Source: Amphibalanus amphitrite (taxonomy: Eukaryota; Arthropoda; Thecostraca; Balanomorpha; Balanidae). Taken from it: a DNA stretch of 64,000 nucleotides. Position numbers and translations under genes: made by a program. Below, one piece after another: positions 12,964-22,592 of the stretch; positions within the stretch are counted from its first letter, which is position 1, and every line of letters begins with the position of its first letter. The notes under the pieces were generated by a model. That model worked only from the letters and a program-made list of their open reading frames with translations, searched no databases and was not told the DNA's origin. The stretch spans positions 62,001 to 126,000 of the forward strand of contig NW_024881842.1 of NCBI RefSeq assembly GCF_019059575.1. The letters run 5' to 3'.

Positions 12964-12985
12964 GAAGTGTCTTCACTTGTTATTT
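12964..12985 (-). repeat. Right arm of 22 bp perfect inverted repeat
   Basis: Reverse complement of 8279-8300, starting GAAGTGTCTTC on the plus strand. See the block at 8268-12998. Confidence 0.8.
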
Positions 12986-12998
12986 CTATATTACTATT

Positions 12999-14793
12999 TG
13001 AGGAGGGTGCGTCTGTCCGTTACCGAGGTCCCGACTTGGTGCTGCTTTGCGTGGACTACAGGCCAGACCGTTGCACCTAGCCCGGTGAAATTTGCACAAC
13101 TTATAGATCAAGGATGCGCGACGTGCCTTTGAGGAGTCTCAGCTCGATCGGATTGATAGGGAGCGCGTGGCGCGTGCTCAAAAAGTGCAAATTCGCGTCA
13201 TAGACTTTACATGTATAAATCGGCGTGCGAAATCGGGCGAAAACGGCTAATTTTGGCCGACACGGGTCCAGTTCCCGTGCAATATCTTGGTGACCAGGGG
13301 TCCGACCGGCACGGGGAAAACAGCATCGTGTACAGAATTTAACGGGCTATTGAATGGTGTGCAATGCAGAGGATAGCACGCGCCACGTGCACCAGAGAGG
13401 GCACTTTTATTTGAAAAATTGCGGTTTTTGAGGGATTTTGGAATTAATTTTGTTTTTAGGTGACCGTTAAATGGAGCGAGTTGAATCAACGCCTATTTGC
13501 AAGAGAAAGGTACCGCCTCTCATATAAAAATTGTGAAAAGCTGATTGATCCAAATCAAGGTGGTGCAAATCACAGGAGAAAATGGTGTTTGTCAATTTTG
13601 TGCCACTTTGTTAATCACACGGGGTTTGCTGCATAACCTGATACCTTTGGCAATTGAATATGGTACCATTGGATAGAGCATTCAATTCTGTCCAATATTC
13701 ACTCTTCATTTTTGCATGATTAGCAACAGTATCCTTAAAAATGTAAATGTTCCAAACCATTACATTGTCATTTTTAGCGAAATTCATCGATGGCCCTCAA
13801 AAGACTTCACGCCAGTTTTCGAATCATTCTAAAGTAGAACGCATGATAATACGACACGGGCACCTCGATGCGATGCATCTTTTTTTGTTTTGGCCATCAA
13901 AAAGCATTCGAACGAAATGGATACCAACCAAATCGACACAGACCAACCCAATACCCACGGGTCACAAATAACCCTTCTTCGCGTTGCGGAGCACGCGGGT
14001 AACCCTAGTATTACACTATGGTATCAGGTATGCAACAAACAAAAACTAATTAATTTGGGTGAGGGTATCCGCATATACATGTCATCAGCCGCACATAGCA
14101 TGCAGGCTCCTAACAAATCATGCGTGTCGTTCCACTCTTTTGTCCGGCCACGCCCTGAGTAACCTATTCCCCATACATGGAATAGAAAACCCGTACTCCT
14201 CAGTCCTCGCTTCTCCCTGAACGTCTATGGAGGTGAGTGCATTAATACTGGTTGTTAGTGGAGGCTGGGTTGACTATATCATTTTTTCTATGTGTATGTA
14301 GATAGTTAGGTGGTCCATTTCGGTATCAAACGAGCTGGATGGCACTATCAAACCCCAACGTCGATATGCGACAAATGGCGCATAACACTGGCGTGGAGTG
14401 CAAAATTAGGCGACATAAATGACAGTTATTGGTGTCAGACTAGCAATACAGGCTGACAATAACGCACCCTCATAATGTGGCCGCTGGTGGTGCAACATAG
14501 AAGCATCAACAGCCGTGTTTTGATGGAATTGATTGCATATTGCACAATGCAAAAGGCCGTTACAAGTTCATCAAACATATCATTATATGCAATATCCATT
14601 CTCCATAAAAGGTGCTCAGCTTGCGTCAAATAAACCTCGACTTTCTGTTGAATTACATTGGCAACACGCTTTTGGGAAAACTGTTTTCTCTTGCCGAGGC
14701 CCCGTGGTAAGAAACACCAGCAACTGCGAAAATTGGCAAATAAGCTCTAGGCGGTCGGAGAGGGGCGCCGACGGCGTGCCGATCCGTCGCTGT
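12999..14793. other. Non-coding stretch, probable decayed repeats
   Basis: No gene is supported. About 13080-13500 has segments such as GGTCCGACCGGCACGGGG and GGTGACCGTTAAATGGAGCG that resemble the wording of the repeat at 45107-45771. It is probably a decayed relative of that class. The 3' part up to the BEL/Pao left junction is unremarkable. Confidence 0.45.
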
Positions 14794-15090
14794 TGTTAGA
14801 AAACCGATGTATTGCGTAGGTAAGGCAGATGGTAGCTTGAGTCACATTGCACTGTCGCAGACAATATTTTACATTTGTCGTGATTTCATGATCGCGGTGA
14901 TCATATCTAATTCATCGTTCTAGGCCTTTTACGTTAAAGCAAAGCTTAATCAATCGCTTCATTCAAAATCAAGTCATCACATCCGTGTCTCCATTTTTTC
15001 CCAGCCATTTCCCAACTCACGCAATTCAATAATGTCAAATTTCTCACGCGTCGACTATTGCCAGCGCCTCCGCGCAGATAATTCACAACA
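14794..15090 (-). repeat. 3' LTR of the BEL/Pao element
   Basis: 297 bp, ending TTCACAACA on the plus strand (TGTTGTGAA in element sense). Same length as 20090-20386 and the same sequence as far as I can compare by eye. Confidence 0.95.
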
Positions 15091-15099
15091 CCCTCCCCC
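15091..15099 (-). other. Polypurine tract of the BEL/Pao element
   Basis: In element sense GGGGGAGGG directly abuts the 3' LTR. It is the expected plus-strand primer site for reverse transcription. Confidence 0.85.
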
Positions 15100-15117
15100 A
15101 CGTGACCGGCGGCACGC

Positions 15118-18100
15118 TCAGCATCTGCTACCCTCAAGTAAATAAAGTCTTTGTACTGGCCGCCGTCGGTCACCATCTGTGGTGCGCAGTGTCGCCGATC
15201 GCACTCGTCCATCTCGGCCAGTGTGTAGCGCTGTGATGACACCGGTCTTCCATGTTAACCGGTTGGACTGTTCTCCCTCGACGAGTACTAAGTCACCGAT
15301 AGCTGCTTCTCGGATCAGCTGTCTGTGTTGGAAATCTCTCAGATTTCTCAGGTATTCTCTCTGCCAGCGTCTCCAAAGGTGCACCGCAACTCTAGTCTGG
15401 TGACGCCGCCGGCCTCGGAGATCGTCCTCCTCTTCCTCTGCTCCTCCCAGTGGACACCTTAGGAAGTCAGCAGGTCTGAGCGGCTGCTGGTCACTCGGGT
15501 CATCAGTGACGGCTGTCAGAGGGCGCTGGTTGATAGCGCTCTCGATCTGGCAGAGAACTGTCTCGAGCTCTTCCCTACCGAGAAGGGCACTGCCAAGTGT
15601 TCTGCGGAGGGCAGCCTTGGTTAGTCCAACCAACCGCTCCCAAAAGCCCCCCCACCAGGGGGCTCGCTCAACAATGAAGTGCCAGCTCACGCCCTCAGTC
15701 GCTAAAACCTTAGCCGCTCCCTTGAAGTTTTTTGCGTTGTCGCTCAACACACTTCTGGGCTTTCCTCTGCGGGCTGCAAATCTGCGGTAAGCCTGGATGA
15801 AGTCCTCGGTCCCCTGTGACGAAACTAGCTCTAGATGGAGCGCGCGCGTAACCGCACACGTGAATACCACAAAATACAGCCTTGAAGCTTGATGACCTGC
15901 TCCCCCACGGACCAGCAGTGGTCCTCCAAGGTCCACACCGATGTGACTAAAGGGTTGTGAGGGGCGAATCCTGGTGCTTGGTAGAGGTGCTACCACTTGG
16001 CCAAGAGGTTGTGCACGGAAAATCAGGCACCTCTGACAGCTTCGTAACACTGACCGGACTACCTGGCGGCCTCGCAGAATCCAATATCTGTCCCTGAGCG
16101 CACTCAACACCTGCTGCACGCCGGCATGGCACAGCCGCAGATGAGTGTCTTCAACGAGCAGCTGTACTAGTCGGTGATCCGACGGCAGAATGATGGGGTG
16201 CTTCTCTTCATCATTCAGAAGGGCCTCTTGGAGACGACCCTCTTTCTTCAGTATACCGTTCTCTAGTCTGGCACCAAGACTATGCAGGCGCGACTTTGGA
16301 GACAGCGGCTGTCCCTTTCTCAGCGCTGACACGTCTTCATGGAACTTTGATTGCGCAGCTTTGATCCAGTATTCCAACGCGCCTTCTATCTCTTCGGTCA
16401 CCAGTGGTCCCGTTTTCCTGTCTTGTCTGTCGTCTTGTCTGCAGTTGTGTACCCATCTCAGTACCCAAGCTGTCACGTTGAGTAAACGTTTCAAGGAGCC
16501 GTAGCCGACCGGATCAAAGAGCTGCTGCGTTCCAAAACTGTCACTAAGTACCACCAGAGCTTGCTTCCTTTCTTCCAGCTGACACTGTGATGGTTCGGGC
16601 TCATGATCCCTTTTCTGGGGCCATTGTGACTCGTGCTGTCTGAGCCACTCTGGTCCGTGCAACCAGAGGTCACCGTTCAGGCGGTCCGCTGACGTACCTC
16701 GGGAGGGCAGGTCCGCCGGGTTCTCGTTTCCGGGGCAGTGTCCCCATTCCTCTGCGGCGGTCAGCTCTTGTACCTCCTGCACGCGATTCCTCACGTACAC
16801 GCCCCATCTATCCGCGTCGCTACGGATCCAGCTGAGGGCCACCATGGAGTCTGTCCATAGGAAGCTTTTCTGGGGTGGCACAGTTAGCTGTTTTTTCACG
16901 TAGGCTAGAAGCCGTGCGCCGATCAGAGCTGCCGTAAGCTCGAGCCTTGGAATGGTGATTTCTTGACTCGGCGAGAGACGTGACTTGCTGATGAGCAAAT
17001 AGGTACTTGCACACTGCTCCGAATGCTCACTTCTGATGTAGAGGACGGCTGCATAGGCTTCTTTACTTGCATCACAGAATACGTGAATCTGGTACGGTCT
17101 CTCGGCCAGCGCACAGTTTCTAGGAATGGAAAACTTTCCCAAAGTGCGGAGTTCACGGAGCCACTTTCTCCACTGGCACTGGACGGCACTAGGAAGAGCT
17201 TCATCCCATCCCTTGCCCTCCTTCCAGAGTGCTTTTAGCATCATCTTAGCCCGCACCGACACAGGATTCAGGAGTCCCAGTGGGTCATAGAATCTCGCCG
17301 TAATCTTCAGGATGCTCCTCTTTGTCTCTGGCAGACAACTTCCAAGTTGAGCCAGCTGATCAGTTTCAACCACTAGATGATCTGTGGTTGGGGCCCAGCT
17401 CACTCCGAGCACCTTTCGTTCGCTGTTCGAGCAGTTGGCTAGCTCCTGGGGGTCAGTTGGCTGGAAGCTGGTAGTCCATTTTGTCATATTCATCTGAGCT
17501 TCACTGAATATTTGGACTGTCCTTTCCTTCACACAGCGTGCTTCTTCCTCTGAAGCAACGCTAGTGATTAAATCATCACAGTAGATGTCCCTGATGAGTC
17601 GGTCAACCAGTTCAGGATCGGAGCGCTTAAAATGGGTGAGATGCTGCCTTAGCGTCGCCTGCAGCAAGAACGGCGAGGCATTCACCCCGAACAGGACTCT
17701 TTTCATCCTGTAGGTGGTCGGCTTGAGGTCGCACGCCTTCTCCCTCCAGAGGAACCTGGTGACATCACGATCACTAGGGTGGAGTGACAGCTGCAGGAAG
17801 GCTTTCTCTAGGTCAGCAGTGAGACCGATGTTGTTTGAGCGGAACCTCAGTAACACACCCGTAAGGTCGGCAATAAGATTGGGACCTGCTCGGATGAAGT
17901 CGTTGAGTGCCTTCGGATGACCAGCGGCGGCGTCGAAGACCACGCGTATTTTTCCCTTCTTGTAGACTGCGTGGTGCGGCAACACATGGACTGGTCCGTC
18001 TGGCTCCAGTGGTACTCGCTCTGCATGGCCGGCCTCCAGATAGTTCTGAATGGCATCATCATACTCCTGCAGGCGTCCAGTTTTCCTCAAAGCGGCTTCA

Positions 18101-20067
18101 CAAGCTTCTAGCCGAATTACAGCGTGTTTTTCGTTGGTTGGCAGACCCTGCGCTCCCCCCTCTTTCCATGGCCATCGGTTTTCGTAGCGCCCGTCAGGTA
18201 GACGAGTGCACGTTTCTTGGAAGTGTTTCAGCGCCTGTTCATCCTCTTCTGATTCTTTGTTTGTCCCGCTTACTCCATCTGAACCGATTCCAATGCCTTC
18301 TAGACTCCATAGATCCTCAAGCAGACTTCTTGTTTCGGCACGGATGAAGTTGACTGCTGCAGCTGGGGCCGCACCCACGTGTTCCGAATGTACCCGTCCA
18401 GCGAGGATCCATCCGAAAATAGAGCCCATTGCTACCGGCCCTGCTGGACCAACCTTCATTCTTCCGTCGACAATGTTTTGAAAGTAGTCTAGTCCGATCA
18501 GGATATCCACGTCTCGACTATCGTGTTCTCCTGGTGGTTCCGCCAGCTTGAGTCCGGTAAGGTGTGGGTACGCTTTTAGGTCGGAGGTCACGATGGTCGG
18601 GGGTGCGGCACATATCTCTGGTACCTCGTAGGCGGTTAGTACGATGTCCGATTGAGCTTCAGCTCTCAGGCTTAGCTGTACTCTGTTGGTCAAACATTGT
18701 GTTGTCTTGCTTCCTCCAAAGGTTTCAACTTTCAAATGTTCACTGCTTAGAACACGACATCCAAGCTCGCGAGCTACTGCCGTTCTAATGAACGTTTGGT
18801 TGCTACCTGAGTCAAGCATGATTCGAACTGTTTTTTCACCAAGCTCGCCAGTTGCCCTCACCTGTGCGGTCTGCATCAGGACTTTGCTCCGCTTAGCCGT
18901 GCTAGCTGCTGTCACAGTGACATTGCTTTCAGTGCCCGCTGGTTCCACAGAAATAGCTGCTGAGGTGGCGGCATTGCTAACGGTTCCAGCTGAGTCACCA
19001 CATAGGAGCACAGAATGTCTTCCGCTACACTTAGTGCATCGTGGCTTGCCAGCAGAGCACTCCGACACTCGATGTCCGGTCTCCAAGCACCAGTAACAGG
19101 CGCCCACGCGTCTTAACCGGTCCCGTCTCTCCGCGATGGTCCAGTTTCTGGCCTTCCGGCAGTCTTCTGCGGGGTGCGGGTACTCGCAAAAGGTGCAGCG
19201 TGGTGGTGCCTCCTGTCGAGAAGCTCTTAAGGCAGTGGCGGAACCGGAGGGGCTCGCGCGTCTCTCCGGCAGACTTCTGTCTGCCGCTGAGGCAGCTGCT
19301 GTGGTTTTGCATAGACTGTGAAACGAGCGTCCGTGTGCTTCTGTATAGGTCCGCGTATACTCAGCCAGTTCTGTCAACTCATTAACACCCTTTTCCTTCA
19401 GGTACACCTCCAATGGTTTTGGGCAACACTCAAAAAACTGTTCTAGGATTAAAAGATCTCGCAAGGCATTGTAAGAGTGCTCGGTGTCGGTTAAGTCAAC
19501 CCAGCGAGTGGCGTAGCTGTTCAGCCGGGTGATAAACTGCGCTGGAGTTTCGTTAAGTTCGGGTCTCGCGCCACGCAGTTTTTTACGGTACCCTTCGCCT
19601 GTCAGGCCATACCTGTTCAGTAGAGCCGTCTTAAGAATATCATAATCATCGGCATCCTCCCTGCTTAGCCGTGAGTATGTGTCAAGTGCTTGGCCAGTAA
19701 GTAACGCGCTTAAATTTGCAGCCCAGTCTTCGCGAGGCCACTGATTTATCTCAGCAATCCTTTCGAATCTGCTAAGATAACTGTCCATGTCGTCCTTGCT
19801 GTCTTCAAATGTCGGCATTCTGGGTCTTTTTGCCACTAACCTGACATCGGTGTTTCTGCTGTGCTGGCTTTCCCTGTCAGCTTCAATTCTCATTCGTTCC
19901 ATTTCAAGTTCATGTTGTCGCCTTTTTTCGGATTCCTTTTCCTGTCGTTCACGTTCACGTTCACGCTCCTCTCTTCTTTCTTCTCTATCTACTTGCTTCT
20001 CAGCAAACTGCAGTGCTTCTGCACCGGACAACCCCTGCCTTACGGCGATCTCTATATAATGTTCCAT
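15118..20067 (-). CDS. BEL/Pao Gag-Pol polyprotein, 1649 aa
   Basis: A single uninterrupted frame encodes all the replication enzymes. Residues 24-66 are a charged Arg/Glu-rich coiled coil. About 85-246 is a capsid-like region whose second half (LILEQFFECCPKPLEVYL, about 206-223) resembles a SCAN domain. Three cysteine knuckles follow at 291-303, 324-337 and 344-356 (CxxC type, as in BEL Gag). The aspartic protease has DSG at 419-421. The reverse transcriptase has the first Asp at 752 (ADLEKAF) and YCDD at 829-832. The Pao-type RNase H has D999, E1043 and D1073. The integrase has an HHCC zinc finger (H1309, H1314, C1344, C1347) and DDE residues D1379, D1443 and E1477. A DUF5641-like C-terminal region ends the protein. 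The ATG lies directly after the primer-binding site. No frameshift or stop separates gag from pol, and no env is present. Confidence 0.95.
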   Translation of the reverse strand: MEHYIEIAVRQGLSGAEALQFAEKQVDREERREERERERERQEKESEKRRQHELEMERMRIEADRESQHSRNTDVRLVAKRPRMPTFEDSKDDMDSYLSRFERIAEINQWPREDWAANLSALLTGQALDTYSRLSREDADDYDILKTALLNRYGLTGEGYRKKLRGARPELNETPAQFITRLNSYATRWVDLTDTEHSYNALRDLLILEQFFECCPKPLEVYLKEKGVNELTELAEYTRTYTEAHGRSFHSLCKTTAAASAADRSLPERRASPSGSATALRASRQEAPPRCTFCEYPHPAEDCRKARNWTIAERRDRLRRVGACYWCLETGHRVSECSAGKPRCTKCSGRHSVLLCGDSAGTVSNAATSAAISVEPAGTESNVTVTAASTAKRSKVLMQTAQVRATGELGEKTVRIMLDSGSNQTFIRTAVARELGCRVLSSEHLKVETFGGSKTTQCLTNRVQLSLRAEAQSDIVLTAYEVPEICAAPPTIVTSDLKAYPHLTGLKLAEPPGEHDSRDVDILIGLDYFQNIVDGRMKVGPAGPVAMGSIFGWILAGRVHSEHVGAAPAAAVNFIRAETRSLLEDLWSLEGIGIGSDGVSGTNKESEEDEQALKHFQETCTRLPDGRYENRWPWKEGGAQGLPTNEKHAVIRLEACEAALRKTGRLQEYDDAIQNYLEAGHAERVPLEPDGPVHVLPHHAVYKKGKIRVVFDAAAGHPKALNDFIRAGPNLIADLTGVLLRFRSNNIGLTADLEKAFLQLSLHPSDRDVTRFLWREKACDLKPTTYRMKRVLFGVNASPFLLQATLRQHLTHFKRSDPELVDRLIRDIYCDDLITSVASEEEARCVKERTVQIFSEAQMNMTKWTTSFQPTDPQELANCSNSERKVLGVSWAPTTDHLVVETDQLAQLGSCLPETKRSILKITARFYDPLGLLNPVSVRAKMMLKALWKEGKGWDEALPSAVQCQWRKWLRELRTLGKFSIPRNCALAERPYQIHVFCDASKEAYAAVLYIRSEHSEQCASTYLLISKSRLSPSQEITIPRLELTAALIGARLLAYVKKQLTVPPQKSFLWTDSMVALSWIRSDADRWGVYVRNRVQEVQELTAAEEWGHCPGNENPADLPSRGTSADRLNGDLWLHGPEWLRQHESQWPQKRDHEPEPSQCQLEERKQALVVLSDSFGTQQLFDPVGYGSLKRLLNVTAWVLRWVHNCRQDDRQDRKTGPLVTEEIEGALEYWIKAAQSKFHEDVSALRKGQPLSPKSRLHSLGARLENGILKKEGRLQEALLNDEEKHPIILPSDHRLVQLLVEDTHLRLCHAGVQQVLSALRDRYWILRGRQVVRSVLRSCQRCLIFRAQPLGQVVAPLPSTRIRPSQPFSHIGVDLGGPLLVRGGAGHQASRLYFVVFTCAVTRALHLELVSSQGTEDFIQAYRRFAARRGKPRSVLSDNAKNFKGAAKVLATEGVSWHFIVERAPWWGGFWERLVGLTKAALRRTLGSALLGREELETVLCQIESAINQRPLTAVTDDPSDQQPLRPADFLRCPLGGAEEEEDDLRGRRRHQTRVAVHLWRRWQREYLRNLRDFQHRQLIREAAIGDLVLVEGEQSNRLTWKTGVITALHTGRDGRVRSATLRTTDGDRRRPVQRLYLLEGSRC

Positions 20068-20085
20068 GTCCTGTCACGGTCACCA
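20068..20085 (-). other. Primer-binding site, probably tRNA-Arg
   Basis: In element sense TGGTGACCGTGACAGGAC begins 4 bases after the 5' LTR. From memory, arthropod tRNA-Arg ends in a GTCCTGTCACGGTC-type sequence plus discriminator and CCA. That would pair with all but one base, the one opposite the discriminator. The same primer class is used by 412/mdg1-type elements. The start codon follows immediately. Confidence 0.7.
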
Positions 20086-20089
20086 GAAA

Positions 20090-20386
20090 TGTTAGAAAAC
20101 CGATGTATTGCGTAGGTAAGGCAGATGGTAGCTTGAGTCACATTGCACTGTCGCAGACAATATTTTACATTTGTCGTGATTTCATGATCGCGGTGATCAT
20201 ATCTAATTCATCGTTCTAGGCCTTTTACGTTAAAGCAAAGCTTAATCAATCGCTTCATTCAAAATCAAGTCATCACATCCGTGTCTCCATTTTTTCCCAG
20301 CCATTTCCCAACTCACGCAATTCAATAATGTCAAATTTCTCACGCGTCGACTATTGCCAGCGCCTCCGCGCAGATAATTCACAACA
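20090..20386 (-). repeat. 5' LTR of the BEL/Pao element
   Basis: 297 bp, 5' in element sense, carrying the element's promoter by position. The edges are set by TG/CA, the primer-binding site and the GCTGT duplication outside. Confidence 0.95.
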
Positions 20387-21905
20387 GCTGTCACCTCCGA
20401 CTAATTAACCTGTCACCGATGACGTCATCAGTCAGAGCCGTCATCGAGGCGTCATCAGAGCGGCCGCGGAGCAGCGGGAGAGAGAGGGAGAGCAGGGGCG
20501 GTAGTGCCGCCGCCGGAAGTTACGGTATTTTGCGGAATGAGGGCGGGGTCGAAACGGGTGGAGGGAGAGGGTAAAGGTGAAAGAGGAAGAGGAGATAGCT
20601 GAAAAAGGAGGGGAGAGAACACGGAAGACAGGAAGACAGGAATGACAGATGAGCCCCGAATGCTAGAAATGCAGGGGGCCGTTATACCAGAACAAGTGTA
20701 AAACTTAAAAATAAAGTTAAAGAAGATAGGCACCTCGATCGCCACAACTCCAGGTGGAATTTTAAGTGTGCTTAGTTCCCCTGGAGCATACACCTCCGCA
20801 CCTTCACCCCATTCGGTCAGGTCAAATCGGACGGGGTCAGCTGTGTGCTGACTGCTCTCACATCTGATTTAAACTCTGCAGCGCGGCGGTACCAGCCCGT
20901 CGCCGTCCATCCCGTCCATTTAAACGGTGGGCGTCGGACGTCCCTTTGAGATATCATCGCGCACACCGGGCCGCGCCACAGTCACCGCCAGAGCACCATA
21001 ACGGTCGCGCTGCAAACCCTCAGTCCATAATCGGCGCGAGGAGAAATGTGCGCCAATGACCGGCGCACAGCGCGCAACGGAGTCATGTGATTACGGGACG
21101 AGCCGGCCATCGAATGGGATGTTTAACAAGGAGGTGCCGCGCTGGCGACGCCCCGCTGTGATTTGTCTGGGAGGCGAGCGCTGGTAATGCGAGGAAGACA
21201 ATTGGTGATTAGCATGGTGATCACCGGTAATGGTGAGTATTGTTGGTGATAGACGGGGCACGATGGTGCGTGAAACGGCCCTGTGCGTGCGTGCGAGGCG
21301 CAATGCATGAAACGGGACCCATGATGCCCGGCTGATGGAATGGTGCTGATTGTGCTATATGTGACACAAATGACGCGGCAAAGCGTATGAGCTAGAGAGG
21401 AAGGTATCTGACTTATGTAATAGTGGTATTCGTTTTGCATCCATTCATCATAAAGTACGATCTCTTTGCATGTTTTTTGAAATGATACTGATTATTGAAA
21501 CGGAGTGCGTGACAATGAACGGCTGGCATACCATTGCACGCCTGCGTTCCAATGGAGGCTTGTGGGCTGCCATTATTGACCAAAATATGGGAGGAACAAA
21601 TACGAAGATAATATGATTTGAGCCATACGTATTCAAGGGTCCATTTTCTATATGAGCTCATGCTTGTGATGAGATGAGGACTCCGCGGGCGCGGCGCACA
21701 CCTTAATTAATGGAGACCTCATGGACAGTGAACATAATCAACGCCGAGCCACAGTAAGCTATAAAATTATCGCTGCCTGCGCAGCATGACATCCGCCGTC
21801 CGCTGGATATGTAAGCCCCCGCCGACTGTTGGATGCCGCTGGTCCTGATGAATATAGAGACACCGGCAGGCCTGGACATGACAGCTCGGCAGGACGGCGT
21901 CATCG
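20387..21905. other. Non-coding stretch, partly CpG-rich
   Basis: The BEL/Pao flank holds a GATGACGTCATC palindrome (20418-20429, CRE-like) and further CGTCATC copies. About 20880-21300 is GC-rich with many CpG. No protein frame is convincing and no element ends are seen. Confidence 0.45.
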
Positions 21906-21907
21906 TT

Positions 21908-22213
21908 ACTGTCAGGTCACTGTCAGGTGACACCGTCAGCTGGGATCATCACTGTCAGGTGACACCGCAGCTGGGATCGTCACTGCAGGATCCTCCTCCA
22001 GCTGGGATCGTCTCTGCAGGATCCTCCTCCAGCTGGGATCGTCACTGCAGGATCCTCCTCCAGCTGGGATCGTCACTGCAGGATCCTCCGCCAGCTGGGA
22101 TCGTCACTGCAGGATCCTCCTCCAGCTGGGATCGTCACTGCAGGATCCTACTCCAGCTGGGATCGTCACTGCAGGGTCCTCCTCCAGCTGGGATCGTAAC
22201 TGCAGGGTCCTCG
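21908..22213 (+). repeat. Minisatellite, 31 bp unit, about 9 copies
   Basis: The landmark CTGCAGG recurs at 21983, 22014, 22045, 22076, 22107, 22138, 22169 and 22200, exactly 31 bp apart. Each unit contains CCAGCTGGGATCGTC. Two more diverged copies with GTCAGGTGACACC precede them. Since 31 is not a multiple of 3, the frame rotates through all three phases. The open frame across it is an artefact. Confidence 0.95.
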
Positions 22214-22326
22214 TCTCTCCTAGACGACGTTCAGCTTCGGTCAGCTTCGGTCATAGCTGCGATTCCATTTGCGATTATGTAGGCCGTGGTTCATCCAGCA
22301 GCCTCATTTCGTTAAAGCGTTCGTTA

Positions 22327-22589
22327 AGGCCTGGCTACACTATGCGTTTTCTGCGTGCGTTTTTGCAGGTTTGCGTGTTTTGCGTAATATCGTTCTAGGA
22401 AAAAAGTTATAAACAATATAATTTTTACTTTGGTTATATACAAAAGCTAATATAACTCTTATGTAACTAAAATTTAAGGTGAAAAACATCACAAAAACGT
22501 AATATCGTTCCTTTTTCTAGAACGATATCACGCAAAACACGCAAACACGCAAAAAACGCACGAAGAAAACGCATAGTGTAGCCAGGCCT
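22327..22589. mobile_element. PIF/Harbinger-type MITE, 263 bp
   Basis: Terminal inverted repeats of about 72 bp with few mismatches start AGGCCTGGCTACACTATGCG. The flanks are TTA (22324-22326 and 22590-22592), the 3 bp target typical of PIF/Harbinger. The subterminal part repeats TGCGTG and TTTTGCG, and GTAATATCGTTC or GATATCGTTC occurs near both inner ends. There is no coding capacity. Confidence 0.85.
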
Positions 22590-22592
22590 TTA

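Larger units (their letters stand above)
8268..12998. mobile_element. Inverted-repeat-bounded block carrying a satellite array
   Basis: A perfect 22 bp sequence at 8279-8300 recurs in inverted orientation at 12964-12985. The similarity extends weakly outward (ATAGT-AATA) and inward (a TTTTCTTC-GGAAGTG-like segment and then TGACG/CGTCA segments), over roughly 130 bp per side. Between the arms lie a satellite array, a truncated LINE and a hAT-type MITE. If the two insertions (about 1.30 and 0.335 kb) are removed, the original unit is about 3.1 kb. No transposase is present. I cannot identify a clear target duplication, so its status as one transposed unit is inferred. A pair of inverted genomic repeats that happen to flank a satellite is the alternative. 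Confidence 0.5.
14794..20386 (-). mobile_element. Complete BEL/Pao LTR retrotransposon, 5593 bp
   Basis: Two 297 bp LTRs (14794-15090 and 20090-20386) begin TG and end CA and show no difference I can find by eye. They bracket a primer-binding site, one Gag-Pol frame and a polypurine tract. The element lies on the minus strand. The flanks carry an exact 5 bp target duplication GCTGT (14789-14793 and 20387-20391), which is usual for BEL/Pao. Matching LTRs and an uninterrupted frame indicate a very recent insertion that could still be active. No envelope-like frame is present. Confidence 0.97.

Noticed and set aside
15118-20067. Envelope gene making the BEL/Pao element a retrovirus-like agent
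   Set aside because: The frame ends after the integrase C-terminal region. Only about 20 bases separate it from the polypurine tract, so there is no room for an env gene.
21908-22213. Possible CRISPR-like array
   Set aside because: The 31 bp units are contiguous with no unique spacers, and the genome is that of an animal. It is a minisatellite. The satellite at 10124-12800 was rejected on the same grounds.
21833-22282. 149-codon frame with Ser-Trp-Asp repeats
   Set aside because: The 31 bp period shifts the frame at each unit, so the apparent protein is a by-product of the minisatellite.
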